This document shows positions 1-7,555 of a stretch of 22,181 nt of DNA, one piece after another. Source of the stretch: DAOTZS01 sp034434335 (GTDB lineage Bacteria > Chloroflexota > Anaerolineae > CG2-30-64-16). The first letter of the stretch is position 1; every line of letters begins with the position of its first letter. Position numbers and translations under genes: made by a program. The stretch spans positions 1 through 22,181 of the forward strand of contig DAOTZS010000161.1 in NCBI GenBank assembly GCA_034434335.1. The letters run 5' to 3'. The notes under the pieces were generated by a model. It saw only the letters and a program-made list of their open reading frames with translations. It did not search any database and was not told where the DNA came from.

Positions 1-175
1 ATAAGGGTAGGTTTTTGCAGGGTTGGGAGGCTGCCCGGCGATAAATCACCGGGCTAAGAGGGCAAAGCCCCCCTCGGGACCGAGGCCTTCGGGGGTGGAT
101 TCTTGGCCCGCAGGGCTTCGCTCTTTCAGCCTGGACGTTCACGTCCGGGCCTTCTGGCGAAAAACCTACCCTTGT
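1..175. repeat. Dispersed nested-palindrome repeat, copy 1 (MITE-like)
   Basis: A ~175 bp block recurs at 12795-12968 in the same orientation, at roughly 90% identity by eye. Its ends are 14-bp perfect inverted repeats, AAGGGTAGGTTTTT at 3-16 and AAAAACCTACCCTT at 160-173. Between them are smaller palindromes, for example GCCCGGCGA/TCACCGGGC, GAGGGC/GCCCCCCTC, GCCCGCAGGGC and GGACGTTCACGTCC. No transposase or convincing protein is encoded inside. This organisation fits a non-autonomous miniature element or a structured dispersed repeat. The rest of the gene-free stretch, 176-334, holds only a small perfect palindrome at 291-305 and a GTGAC/GTCAC pair at 265-285; I see no gene or terminator there. 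Confidence 0.8.
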
Positions 176-334
176 AAGAGGTTACCCCACCCGGCCTGCG
201 GGCCACCCTCCCCAGTCCCCCCGACCCTAGCAAGCAGGGGCTGGGAGAACGGTGGGCGGGAGCTGTGACCGTTAACTTGATGTCACTAGCGCAAGGCCGC
301 CTTGCCCCCACATAACCCCGCCCCCTTACGGTGA

Positions 335-1006
335 TCAGGCCCCGACAGCCAGCAGGGGGTCATCCTGCCTGGCGTCTGGCTCCGCTTCCTCAACTCGAAA
401 CTGGCACCCGTGGTGCCCGTCCAGCGTACACGCCACCAGCACCACGGGATGCCGGATGACGTGGGTGATCATGTCCTCTTCCATATCGCAGATGGCGCGG
501 TGCTCGCGCGCCAGCTCGTAGTATGGACATGTATACTCGCAAAATACGATGCCATCTGGCCCGCAACACACTTCGGCCAGAATCCCTTTGGCATTCAGAA
601 GTTCGGTCAGCGCGATAGCCCGTTCGGCTGCCGCCTGGCCGGAGATCTGCTGTGCATACTGTTCGGCCATGCGCCTGCTGAGCCGGCCCAACAACTCCTG
701 GACCTTGTCGGGACCTTCGGTAAGCAGGATCTCCCGCAGAAGGGAGTTGGTGAACTCGTCGTAGTGGTGTGGGAAGAGGCTGCGGCCCTTGGGAGTCAGG
801 GAGTAGACATGCCTGGGCCGCCCGCGGCCGCGACGTTCTACATGCTGCTCGATGTAGCCGTTGGCCAGCAGGCTGGAGACTTGCTGGCGCACGGCTGTGG
901 CGGTCACGCCCAGGGCGTTCTCCAGCTCCTTAATCGTTGCCGAGCCACGCTTCTGCAGTTGGCTCAGCACAGCGCCAGCAGCGCTGCTGGTAAGCGGGTG
1001 CGCCAT
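335..1006 (-). CDS. SufR-like ArsR/DeoR-type winged-helix regulator with Fe-S cysteine motif
   Basis: A 223-residue protein. Residues about 12-70 form a winged helix-turn-helix, with the recognition part near ALGVTATAVRQQVSSLL and a basic wing RRGRGRPRHVYSLTPKG. The C-terminal half carries a cysteine pattern C160-x12-C173-x19-C193-x7-C201, with further cysteines at 147, 148 and 156. This matches the SufR/COG2345 family, where such cysteines bind an iron-sulfur cluster and control DNA binding; cluster binding here is inferred. The ATG at 1006 is chosen because GGGGAGAGG lies just upstream and the conserved domain begins immediately after it; a longer reading to 1165 would add 53 unlike residues. 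No suf genes are visible nearby, so the targets may lie to the left of the window or elsewhere. The gene is divergent from the yjbQ cluster. Confidence 0.85.
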   Translation of the reverse strand: MAHPLTSSAAGAVLSQLQKRGSATIKELENALGVTATAVRQQVSSLLANGYIEQHVERRGRGRPRHVYSLTPKGRSLFPHHYDEFTNSLLREILLTEGPDKVQELLGRLSRRMAEQYAQQISGQAAAERAIALTELLNAKGILAEVCCGPDGIVFCEYTCPYYELAREHRAICDMEEDMITHVIRHPVVLVACTLDGHHGCQFRVEEAEPDARQDDPLLAVGA

Positions 1007-1070
1007 GGCCCTCTCCCCTTTTCTCCTCTCATGCAGTGGCCTACGATCAGCCACCCCGCAAACGGGCACG

Positions 1071-1099
1071 ATGCTACTACCGGTCTGGGTTTTAGTCAA
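1071..1099 (-). promoter_or_regulatory. Candidate promoter of the SufR-like gene
   Basis: On the minus strand a TTGACT -35 box (1094-1099) is separated by 17 bp from TAGCAT (1071-1076), about 65 bp upstream of the start codon. The AT-rich stretch just upstream (1089-1128) contains GGTTTTAG and CTAAAAAACC as imperfect inverted arms. These could be an operator for this or another regulator; that part is inference. Confidence 0.45.
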
Positions 1100-1286
1100 A
1101 TTGTCATGTGTAAAATACCTAAAAAACCCTGGCCTGGCTGTAGGCAGGGTTCCCGTTCGGCCCATTCAGGGCTGATGGTGTGGTAGAGCCAGGCGCGATG
1201 GGCGTGCGCAGCGAAAGCCCGGGGAGCACCCCCTCCCTTGTCATTGCTTGCGCCCGTTCGCTGCGCAAGCCCACAATGGGCCCAGT

Positions 1287-1315
1287 TCGACAAGATGCTG
1301 CTCCTTGCGTACAAT
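1287..1315 (+). promoter_or_regulatory. Candidate sigma-70-type promoter of the yjbQ cluster
   Basis: TCGACA at 1287-1292 and TACAAT at 1310-1315 are spaced by 17 bp, each one base from consensus. The start codon of the yjbQ-like gene at 1333 follows after a strong ribosome site AGGAGG at 1322-1327. The leader would be only about 10 nucleotides, so the transcript would start just ahead of the ribosome site. Confidence 0.55.
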
Positions 1316-1332
1316 AGCGGCAGGAGGCCAGC

Positions 1333-1728
1333 ATGGAGACACTTCTTATCGCTACCCCAGCCGGTTCGGCATTGATTGATATCACCCGGCAGGTACAGGA
1401 AGCTATCGCGCGTTCCGGCATCCAGGAAGGCATCTGTGCCCTCTTCCTGCCCCACACCACAGCCGGGCTGACCCTCAACGAGAACTGGGACCCCGACGTA
1501 CGACATGACATATTGCTCACCCTGGGCGACCTGGTGCGGGCCGACCCGCGCCATCGCCACGACGAGGGCAACTCACCAGCCCACATCAAGGCCTCGCTGG
1601 TAGGCCACAGCGTGACCCTGCTCGTCAGCCAGGGCAGAGCGCGGCTGGGCCGCTGGCAAGGCATCTACCTGGCCGAGTTCGATGGCCCCCGGCAGCGCGA
1701 AGTCTGGGTCAAGGTGGTGGGGGAATAG
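1333..1728 (+). CDS. yjbQ: YjbQ / UPF0047 family protein
   Basis: A full-length 131-residue UPF0047 protein. Diagnostic blocks are LFLPHTTAGLTLNENWDPD (residues about 37-55), HDEGNSPAHIKASLVG (76-91) and LGRWQGIYLAEFDGP (105-119), which contain the conserved histidines, asparagine and glutamate of the compact family fold. Members of this family are annotated as secondary thiamine-phosphate synthases because the E. coli protein can weakly replace ThiE; the true physiological role is unsettled. The ATG is supported by AGGAGG five bases upstream. It appears to be first in a plus-strand cluster with the PAP2 gene 7 bp downstream. No thiamine genes or TPP riboswitch are visible here, so a thiamine role is not supported by context. 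Confidence 0.92.
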   Translation: METLLIATPAGSALIDITRQVQEAIARSGIQEGICALFLPHTTAGLTLNENWDPDVRHDILLTLGDLVRADPRHRHDEGNSPAHIKASLVGHSVTLLVSQGRARLGRWQGIYLAEFDGPRQREVWVKVVGE

Positions 1729-1735
1729 GCCGGCC

Positions 1736-2800
1736 ATGCAGGACCAGAGAGCTTCTATGCGCCAACACATGCGGTTTCTGATCGCTCTTGCTCTGGTGGT
1801 CTTCCTGGCAGCCGGCCTCCTCACTGCGCTCTTGGGCAGCTCTCTCTGGGAAGTCGCATGGGTGCAGGCCGTTCAGGGGGACGCGGGGCTAAGGCTCCCC
1901 ATGCAGATCATCACCTTCTTCGGCGATGAGGCGTTCTTTTTCCTCCTTGTGCCCCTCTTCTTCTGGTGTGTGGACAAAGCGCTGGGGATTGACCTGGCTC
2001 TGCTGCTGGTGACGTCGGCCTTTGCCAACGGCCTGTGCAAGGGTTTCTTCAAGCACCCGCGGCCGTTCTGGGGCCAGCCTGGACTGCAGTTGAGCGACGC
2101 GACGAGTTTTGCCCTGCCCAGCGGCCACAGCCAGAACGCGGCCGTGCTGGCTGGCTATACGGGGTGGGTGATCGTGGGGGCTGGCCGGTCGCGTGCGAGC
2201 CTGGGGCGATGGATCAGTGCCATAGCACTGGGCGTGGCGGCTGGCCTGGTGGCGCTGTCGCGGGTCTACCTGGGGGTGCACTTCCCAGGCGATGTGATCT
2301 GGGGCGTGGCGGTGGGACTTGGGGTACTGGCGGGCTACATCTTGCTGCAGACGCGCCTGAGGAGCTGGCTGGGGAGGCTGCCGCTATGGGGCCACATACT
2401 CCTGGCGACGGCTGCAGCCGGCCTGGCCTTCGTGCTGAACCAGACCGCGCTGGCGATCCCCTTCGGCAGCGGTGCTGCGTTCGGTGAGCTTTATGCCGAG
2501 GCCTACAGCACCACCCTGGCCGAGGCTGCCAATCTGGCCGGCATGATCCTCGGCCTGGGCATTGGCCTGGCGTTGGAAGCGCGCTACGTGCGGTTTGCAG
2601 TGGACGGCCCGGGATGGAAGCGGGCAGTGCGCTATCTGGTCGGCATGGCGGGGTTGCTGGCCATCTGGATGGGGCTGCGCGTGCTGTTTCCACAGGAGCC
2701 GATGGCGGTAGGCCTGGCGCTGCGGGTCGTGCGCTATGGCCTGGCGTTCCTGTGGGCGATTGTGGTATGGCCGTGGCTCTTTGTGCGAGCCAGGCTATGA
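1736..2800 (+). CDS. PAP2-family integral membrane phosphatase
   Basis: A polytopic membrane protein of about 354 residues. All three phosphatase motifs are intact: K102-x6-RP (KGFFKHPRP), PSGH at 128-131, and SRVYLGVHFPGD with S175, R176, H182 and D186. The family (type 2 phosphatidic acid phosphatases) removes phosphate from lipid phosphates such as phosphatidate or undecaprenyl pyrophosphate; the substrate is unknown here. The first hydrophobic segment begins near residue 14, and after the catalytic core there are about four further hydrophobic helices up to residue 350, longer than minimal family members. The start is uncertain: 1736 lies 7 bp after the yjbQ stop, while 1757 has AGAGAG five bases upstream and would give 347 residues. 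The gene probably shares a transcript with its neighbours. Confidence 0.9.
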   Translation: MQDQRASMRQHMRFLIALALVVFLAAGLLTALLGSSLWEVAWVQAVQGDAGLRLPMQIITFFGDEAFFFLLVPLFFWCVDKALGIDLALLLVTSAFANGLCKGFFKHPRPFWGQPGLQLSDATSFALPSGHSQNAAVLAGYTGWVIVGAGRSRASLGRWISAIALGVAAGLVALSRVYLGVHFPGDVIWGVAVGLGVLAGYILLQTRLRSWLGRLPLWGHILLATAAAGLAFVLNQTALAIPFGSGAAFGELYAEAYSTTLAEAANLAGMILGLGIGLALEARYVRFAVDGPGWKRAVRYLVGMAGLLAIWMGLRVLFPQEPMAVGLALRVVRYGLAFLWAIVVWPWLFVRARL

Positions 2801-2821
2801 GCCGGGCGAGGAGGTAGAATT

Positions 2822-4495
2822 ATGTTCAGGACAGTGATGATCTTACTAATGGCCGTGGCTGTTATAGCCCAGGGCACGTATGCCGAAGACAATGGGCCAA
2901 CCGAGAAGACCTATTTTCCAATTGTGCAGGTAGGTGGTCTGATCTGCTCTCCCGAGATTCAACGCGGCATCGCCTTTCTGGTCAGGCAGTACAATCCGAA
3001 CGTTGAACTGTTGCGTGAGTCCGTCCCCGAGGCAGGCACCACTCCCCGCCAGACCCGGTGTGATGGCAGCGAGAGCCCCACCAGCGGCCTGCCCTACGCG
3101 AATAAGCACTACCTGACCAACGATAACGCCCTGGCGGCCTACACCCTGGAGACCCTGGGGGCCTACGTGGAGCTGGCTGACAGGTTGCGAGCTAGCCTGT
3201 CGCGCTACAACTACAACCAGAACGATTTCATCGAAGTTGCCTGGGGAGAAACGATCACCTGGCCGCCCTATCATGCTGCAGACAGGATTGTGGAGCAGGT
3301 CGGGCCAGATTACGTGATCCAGGAGGATCATTTGAGCCTTACAACTGATCCCTACATGTGCTATTTCTACGACTGGTCGGCCTATGCCAACCTGGCGTTC
3401 ATGGCGGCTCTGAACGAGTATAACCAGGGGCATCGCGAAAGTGCCTTGCGGCTTCATGCCATCGAGATGGGGAAGTTCGATGACCGGGGCTGGCGAGACA
3501 AGGCCTATTGGGATCGCGGGGGCGTGTATGAGACCATTGGGCCGGCCTGGGGCCTGTATGTGGGCGCGCTCATCGGCGCGCCGATGGATGAACTGCAGAA
3601 GCTCCGGGATGTCCTTCTCAGCGTGCAGGACGAGGCATCGGGCGGATTCCGTACGCACTACGATTTACATGGCCAAAGGGCATATCCGAACGTGGAGACA
3701 ACGTCCCTTGCCCTGTTGGCCCTCGACGCATACCGACGTCGCGTGGCCCTGGAGGAGGCCATCCGTTACCTGCAGGGGGAGTTCAATCCCACCGTGGGCC
3801 TGCTGCGCGAGTCGCCAGTTGTATGGCCCCACCGCTATTGGCTGGCAACTGATAACCGCCTGGCCGTGTATGCCCTGCAGGCGGCCGGTGAGGATGAGTT
3901 ATCCGCGCAGTTGTTGTCCACTTTGCGGCGACCGCAATATGGAGACCCATACCATGGTCTGATCGAGGTGCTGCGCGGGGAGATCGTTGCCTGGCCACCC
4001 TATACTCCAACTCAAACTCTGCACGATCAAATCGGGGAAGAGGAGATATGGCTGGAGACCAGGCTAGAGGGTAACAGGTTAGATGACTGGAATCAGTACG
4101 CTGATCTCGTCTTGTTCTGTGCGCTGAGGGCTGTTTGGGCTGGAGACCGGCCAGAGGCTCAAAGATATTATCACTTAGCCATGCAAATGTGGGATGGCAA
4201 AGGCTTCGCAGATAAGGGGTATGCGGGCTTTTGCGAAAAAGGCGAATGCCTCTATGAGACCTACAAACTCGGCCTGGCTCTCTACGTGGCCCGGGTCATC
4301 GGTGAACCGCGGCCGGCGGCTGTCCTGGAAGCGTTGCTCGACAAGCAGGCTCCGCCCCAGGCCACCTGCGATGGCCAGCCGTGTGGCGGCGGTTTCTACA
4401 CCTTATACGACGCCACGGGGCAACCCCGAGGTGACACCAACACCGAGACCACCGCGCACGCCATACTGGGGCTCGCCTTCGGTCTGCCGCGTTGA
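2822..4495 (+). CDS. Secreted protein with two tandem ~265-residue repeats, function unknown
   Basis: A 557-residue protein with a classical signal peptide (residues 1 to about 21, ending GTYA). GGAGG lies about 8 bases before the ATG. The mature part is an internal duplication with a ~266-residue period. EIQRGIAFLVRQYNPNVELLRES starts at residue 45 and EEAIRYLQGEFNPTVGLLRES at residue 311, given here only as landmarks. Each half then shows LTNDNALAAY / LATDNRLAVY, GETITWPPY / GEIVAWPPY, a tryptophan/tyrosine-rich middle, and NVETTSLALLAL / NTETTAHAILGL near the end. The helical, aromatic-rich pattern resembles alpha/alpha-toroid proteins such as terpene-cyclase-like or six-hairpin glycosidase folds, but I recognise no catalytic motif and do not assign a function. 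It follows the PAP2 gene by 21 bp and ends 40 bp from the oppositely oriented transporter ATPase gene. Confidence 0.85.
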   Translation: MFRTVMILLMAVAVIAQGTYAEDNGPTEKTYFPIVQVGGLICSPEIQRGIAFLVRQYNPNVELLRESVPEAGTTPRQTRCDGSESPTSGLPYANKHYLTNDNALAAYTLETLGAYVELADRLRASLSRYNYNQNDFIEVAWGETITWPPYHAADRIVEQVGPDYVIQEDHLSLTTDPYMCYFYDWSAYANLAFMAALNEYNQGHRESALRLHAIEMGKFDDRGWRDKAYWDRGGVYETIGPAWGLYVGALIGAPMDELQKLRDVLLSVQDEASGGFRTHYDLHGQRAYPNVETTSLALLALDAYRRRVALEEAIRYLQGEFNPTVGLLRESPVVWPHRYWLATDNRLAVYALQAAGEDELSAQLLSTLRRPQYGDPYHGLIEVLRGEIVAWPPYTPTQTLHDQIGEEEIWLETRLEGNRLDDWNQYADLVLFCALRAVWAGDRPEAQRYYHLAMQMWDGKGFADKGYAGFCEKGECLYETYKLGLALYVARVIGEPRPAAVLEALLDKQAPPQATCDGQPCGGGFYTLYDATGQPRGDTNTETTAHAILGLAFGLPR

Positions 4496-4535
4496 GAATT
4501 TATGTCCACCCACGGCCGCAGGGTGCTGCTCCTCC

Positions 4536-5405
4536 TTAACGCCGGCCGGCCTCCATCTCCTGCCCATCCACGATCTCGGCCCGGACCGCCTGCACCAGAC
4601 GCATGAACTCGAAAGTGGCGGTCATCTCGGGCTTGCGAGGCCGTGGCAGAGGCACCAGGAACTCGGCCCGCACCCGACCAGGCCGCGGCCCCATTACCAG
4701 CACCCGGTCGGCCAGGTAGAGAGCCTCCTGGATGCTGTGTGTCACCATCACCACCGTTGTGCGGCGCAGGTCCCAGATGCGCAGCAACTCGTTGTTCATG
4801 CGCTCGCGCGTCAGGGCATCCAAAGAACCGAAGGGCTCATCCAGCAGCAGGACGCTGGGCTCGTGGATCAAGGCCCGGGCCAGGGCAACCCTCTGTTGCA
4901 TACCTCCAGAAAGCTGATGGGGATAGGCGTCCGCGAAGCCATCCAGCCCCACCAGGGAGACCAAAGCCTGAGCGCGCGCCAGCGCCTCGGCGCGGGGGGT
5001 GTGGTTCAGCTCCAGGGGCAGGGCAATATTGCGCAGCACGGTGCGCCAGGGCATCAGATTGGCCCGCTGAAAGACGAAACCGATCTCCCGCCGGGGCGCC
5101 GTCAACAATTGCCCGCGCAGCCGCACCTCACCCGATATCGGACGCTCCAGGCCGGCCAGCAGGCGCAAGAGCGTGCTCTTGCCACAGCCAGACGGCCCGA
5201 CAATGGCCAGGAACTCCCCTTCGTTAACCCTGAAGGACATCCTGTCCAGAGCTAACATGGCAGACCGCTTGGGGTCGAGAAACGTCTTGCGCAACGCGAT
5301 GGCCTCGAGCAAGGGGACGGAGGAGCTGCTATACTCCGCCAGCGCGGACGATACTGGCAGGCTAATTGTCGGCTCCCCCAGGCTGCTCTCTACACCTCGG
5401 GTCAT
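4536..5405 (-). CDS. ABC transporter ATP-binding protein of the riboswitch-controlled (riboflavin-type) importer
   Basis: A 289-residue nucleotide-binding subunit of the NitT/TauT/ThiZ type. It has Walker A GPSGCGKS (70-77), Q-loop Q113, signature LSGGMQQR (165-172), Walker B VLLLDE (185-190) and switch histidine H223 (VTHSIQEAL). It would power import through the membrane permease encoded upstream. The ATG at 5405 is chosen because GAGG lies about 6 bases upstream; the next upstream ATG at 5444 would reach beyond the end of the ribY gene and lacks this site. About 33 unlike residues precede the conserved domain. It is the third gene of the operon, 46 bp after ribY. The name ribZ is avoided because it has been used for an unrelated riboflavin carrier. 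Specificity is inferred only from the FMN riboswitch. Confidence 0.93.
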   Translation of the reverse strand: MTRGVESSLGEPTISLPVSSALAEYSSSSVPLLEAIALRKTFLDPKRSAMLALDRMSFRVNEGEFLAIVGPSGCGKSTLLRLLAGLERPISGEVRLRGQLLTAPRREIGFVFQRANLMPWRTVLRNIALPLELNHTPRAEALARAQALVSLVGLDGFADAYPHQLSGGMQQRVALARALIHEPSVLLLDEPFGSLDALTRERMNNELLRIWDLRRTTVVMVTHSIQEALYLADRVLVMGPRPGRVRAEFLVPLPRPRKPEMTATFEFMRLVQAVRAEIVDGQEMEAGRR

Positions 5406-5451
5406 ACTTTTCCTCTGCACAGAAGGTACCAGGAAACGGCCCAACGCGTTG

Positions 5452-6459
5452 CTATCGCACGAATTCGTTGGTGAACAGGTCTGCCGGTTCCACGTCCGCC
5501 TGGATCAGCCCCATACGACGCATAAACGTGGCCGCTTCTGCCCAGGCAGCCGGATCGGACACCCCCAGCTCGCCCTCCGGAGCCTGCCAGAGGCGCAACG
5601 ATTCGTCGAAAATCGCCCGGCTGACGCGCGCCTGCTCGCCGCCAGCTTCGGGCACATCCTGCAGGCAAATCTCGAACGCCGCATCCGGGTCGGCCAGGGT
5701 GTCCCTCAGACCGCGCAGCACGGCACCCACCAGTGCCCGCACCAGCTCGGGGTGCTCCTGGATCGTCTGGTCATTGGTGATGATGCCGTTCGAGGGCAGA
5801 TCCACATAATCCGACACTGGGATCACTGTTACCTCCTGGCCGGCCAGGCGTAGCTGCACCGGCCCGCTCACGATGTAGTCCAGCGCGGCATCCACCTGAT
5901 CCTGGCTGACGGCGCTGGCCTGGGTGTAGCCAATACTTTGCAGAGTGACTTGGCTGGCATCCAGTCCGCTGGCGTATACAATGGCCTGCCAGCCGACATA
6001 ACTGGCCCCAAACAGGCCGGGTATGCCTACCCGCTTGCCGACCAGATCGGCCGGCTGGCGGATGCCGCGCTCGGCTTTGGCGAAGAGCACCACCGGGAAC
6101 TTGCGATACCAGCGCATCACATAGCGCACCGGCAGGCCCTGGCTCCGCCCCAGGATCACCTCCTCGCCGCTGCCAATCATGAACTGCAGCTCGTTCGTGC
6201 CCACCAACTTGAGCAAGTCCGACTCGAACCCATAGCGGAAGACCACGTCCAGGCCGGCCTCTCTGAAATAACCGCGCGCCTGCGCCACGTAGAAGGGAGC
6301 GAACTGGACGCTCGGGATGTAGCCCATCGCCAGGACAACCCTGGTCAGGGCGGGCGAGGGCACCGGGCTGGCCGCTCCCGAGGGTGCCTGAGGCAAGGCC
6401 GGATAGCAACCAGCCAGCACTACCATGGAGATAAGAAGTGCGCACGAAATAAGCTTCAT
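5452..6459 (-). CDS. ribY: Lipoprotein substrate-binding protein, NMT1/THI5-like, probable riboflavin binder (RibY-type)
   Basis: A 335-residue lipoprotein. The signal peptide MKLISCALLISMVVLAGC ends in a lipobox with Cys18 as the expected lipid anchor, followed by a Pro/Ser/Ala linker. The mature part shows the NMT1/THI5-like periplasmic-binding fold: LAMGYIPSVQFAPFYVAQA near the start, then ARGYFREAGLDVVF, and PADLVGKRVGIPG in the middle. Sequence alone would suggest thiamine-precursor, riboflavin or nitrate/sulfonate uptake. The FMN riboswitch upstream favours riboflavin, as in RibXY systems reported under such riboswitches. The start at 6459 is supported by AGGAGG about 10 bases upstream and by the lipoprotein signal beginning exactly there; a longer reading to 6510 would overlap the permease gene. 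It would deliver ligand to RibX at the outer face of the membrane. Confidence 0.88.
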   Translation of the reverse strand: MKLISCALLISMVVLAGCYPALPQAPSGAASPVPSPALTRVVLAMGYIPSVQFAPFYVAQARGYFREAGLDVVFRYGFESDLLKLVGTNELQFMIGSGEEVILGRSQGLPVRYVMRWYRKFPVVLFAKAERGIRQPADLVGKRVGIPGLFGASYVGWQAIVYASGLDASQVTLQSIGYTQASAVSQDQVDAALDYIVSGPVQLRLAGQEVTVIPVSDYVDLPSNGIITNDQTIQEHPELVRALVGAVLRGLRDTLADPDAAFEICLQDVPEAGGEQARVSRAIFDESLRLWQAPEGELGVSDPAAWAEAATFMRRMGLIQADVEPADLFTNEFVR

Positions 6460-6491
6460 GACTTGATGCCTCCTGTTCCGGGCAAGTTCAG

Positions 6492-7295
6492 CTACTCCAC
6501 CCGTCGCCATTTCAGCACGATATACTCGATCAGCACCACTGCGGTGTACAGCCCCAGGGCGATCAGGACCAGGCTGAAGAGGGCCACGAACAGCATGGGT
6601 GTATCCAGGATACCGCGTGCCAGGTTGATCAGAAACCCCAACCCCCGATCCGCGCCGACAAATTCCCCCACCACCGCGCCGATGACAGCCAGCGTCACCG
6701 AGACCTTCAGGCCCCCGAAGAGCACCGGCAGGGCAGCCGGCACTTCGAGCAGGGTAAAAGTCTGCCAGCGGCTGGCCTGCAGTGAGCGCATCAGCGCCCG
6801 CAGGTCCGGCTCTACAGAGCGGATGCCGACGATAGTATTGACCAGGGCGGGGAAGAAGACGGTCAGGGCACAGACCAGCACCTTGGACAACCCGCCAAAC
6901 CCAAACCAGATCACCAGCAGGGGGGCCAGCGCCACGATCGGCACGGCCTGCGAAGCCACAATATAGGGCGACAGGACACGCTCCAGCAGAGGTGACTTGG
7001 CCAGGCCATACCCGATGGCGGTGGCCAGGCTTAGCCCCAATGCCAGGCCGCCGAAGATCTCGCCCAGGGTTACCCGCGCGTGGAACAACAAGGTGCCGTC
7101 AGCCAGCAGCGCCTGCAGACGCGCCCACACCCTGCCGGGGCTGGGCAGGATAAAGGGGGGATAGCCCTGCCAGCGCACCAGCAGGTCCCAGCCCAGCAGG
7201 AAAAGGGTAAGGGCCAGCGGCACCAGGACCATGTCAACCCGCAGCAGGCGCTTGCCTGCCCGGGTAGGCATACGCCAAAGCTCTTGCAGTGTCAT
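6492..7295 (-). CDS. ribX: ABC transporter permease, probable riboflavin uptake (RibX-type)
   Basis: A permease of about 267 residues with roughly six hydrophobic helices (first around LVPLALTLFLLGWDLLV) and the coupling loop of the family, EVPAALPVLFGGLKVS followed by VVGEF. It belongs to the binding-protein-dependent transport family related to SsuC/ThiX. It is the first gene after the FMN riboswitch and is followed after 32 bp by ribY. The start is not certain. ATG 7295 sits only 6 bases after the T-run of the terminator and has no clear ribosome site, while ATG 7271 has AAGAG about 9 bases upstream and still precedes the first membrane helix. An upstream ATG at 7334 is rejected because it would translate through the terminator hairpin. 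Riboflavin specificity is inferred from the riboswitch. Confidence 0.9.
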   Translation of the reverse strand: MTLQELWRMPTRAGKRLLRVDMVLVPLALTLFLLGWDLLVRWQGYPPFILPSPGRVWARLQALLADGTLLFHARVTLGEIFGGLALGLSLATAIGYGLAKSPLLERVLSPYIVASQAVPIVALAPLLVIWFGFGGLSKVLVCALTVFFPALVNTIVGIRSVEPDLRALMRSLQASRWQTFTLLEVPAALPVLFGGLKVSVTLAVIGAVVGEFVGADRGLGFLINLARGILDTPMLFVALFSLVLIALGLYTAVVLIEYIVLKWRRVE

Positions 7296-7301
7296 TGCTA
7301 T

Positions 7302-7332
7302 AAAAAAAGCCCCGAGGTCATGACCTCGGGGC
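7302..7332 (-). terminator. Intrinsic terminator of the FMN riboswitch
   Basis: On the minus strand a perfect 24-nt palindrome (12-bp arms GCCCCGAGGTCA / TGACCTCGGGGC, 7309-7332) is followed directly by seven T residues (7302-7308), then the permease start codon. This is the expected off-state structure of a transcription-terminating riboswitch: with FMN bound the hairpin forms and stops RNA polymerase before ribX. A second hairpin, CCGCGCTA-A-TAGCGCGG at 7349-7365, lies between aptamer and terminator. I could not identify an antiterminator with certainty; only 5-6 bp pairings between the 3' side of the aptamer and the terminator arm are visible. Confidence 0.88.
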
Positions 7333-7377
7333 ATAAGACAACTGTATGCCGCGCTAATAGCGCGGTAACCTCTGCCG

Positions 7378-7539
7378 ACCTTCTCCCATCCGGACTATAC
7401 CGTCGGCCCCGGCTTTTCACCGGATCTGTCCCTAACGTGAAGTCAGAGACTCGCGGGCTCGGCTCTCACGCCATACCGCCGGTCGAGAATTGCCTCAGAC
7501 GGCATTTTACGCCGCTGAGCCTCACTCTGCCCCGAAGGT
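7378..7539 (-). promoter_or_regulatory. FMN riboswitch (RFN element)
   Basis: Reading the minus strand, the conserved blocks of the RFN aptamer appear in order. The 5' P1 arm ACCTTC (7534-7539) continues into CGGGGCAGAGTGAG. CGACCGGCGGT follows, then GAGCCCGCGAG, then GATCCGGTGAAAAGCCGG, then CCGACGGTATAGTCCGGATG with GAGAAGGT closing P1 (3' arm 7378-7383, perfectly pairing with the 5' arm). These are the hallmark sequences of FMN-sensing riboswitches, which control riboflavin synthesis or import. One peripheral arm is extended into a local hairpin, GGCGTAAAATGCCG (7501-7514). The element lies between a promoter and a perfect intrinsic terminator in front of an ABC importer, so FMN is expected to repress import. 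Confidence 0.96.
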
Positions 7540-7555
7540 GCTGATTGCGTCTCAA

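Noticed and set aside
1..334. Insertion sequence at the left edge
   Set aside because: Terminal inverted repeats are present but there is no transposase frame; kept only as a miniature or structured repeat.
5452..7295. Assignment of the importer to thiamine precursors (ThiXYZ) because of the THI5-like binder
   Set aside because: The leader is an FMN aptamer, with no TPP riboswitch blocks; the nearby YjbQ gene is on the opposite strand in another unit.
6492..7334. Start of ribX at 7334
   Set aside because: This would make the terminator hairpin and T-run part of the coding region; the conserved part begins after 7271.
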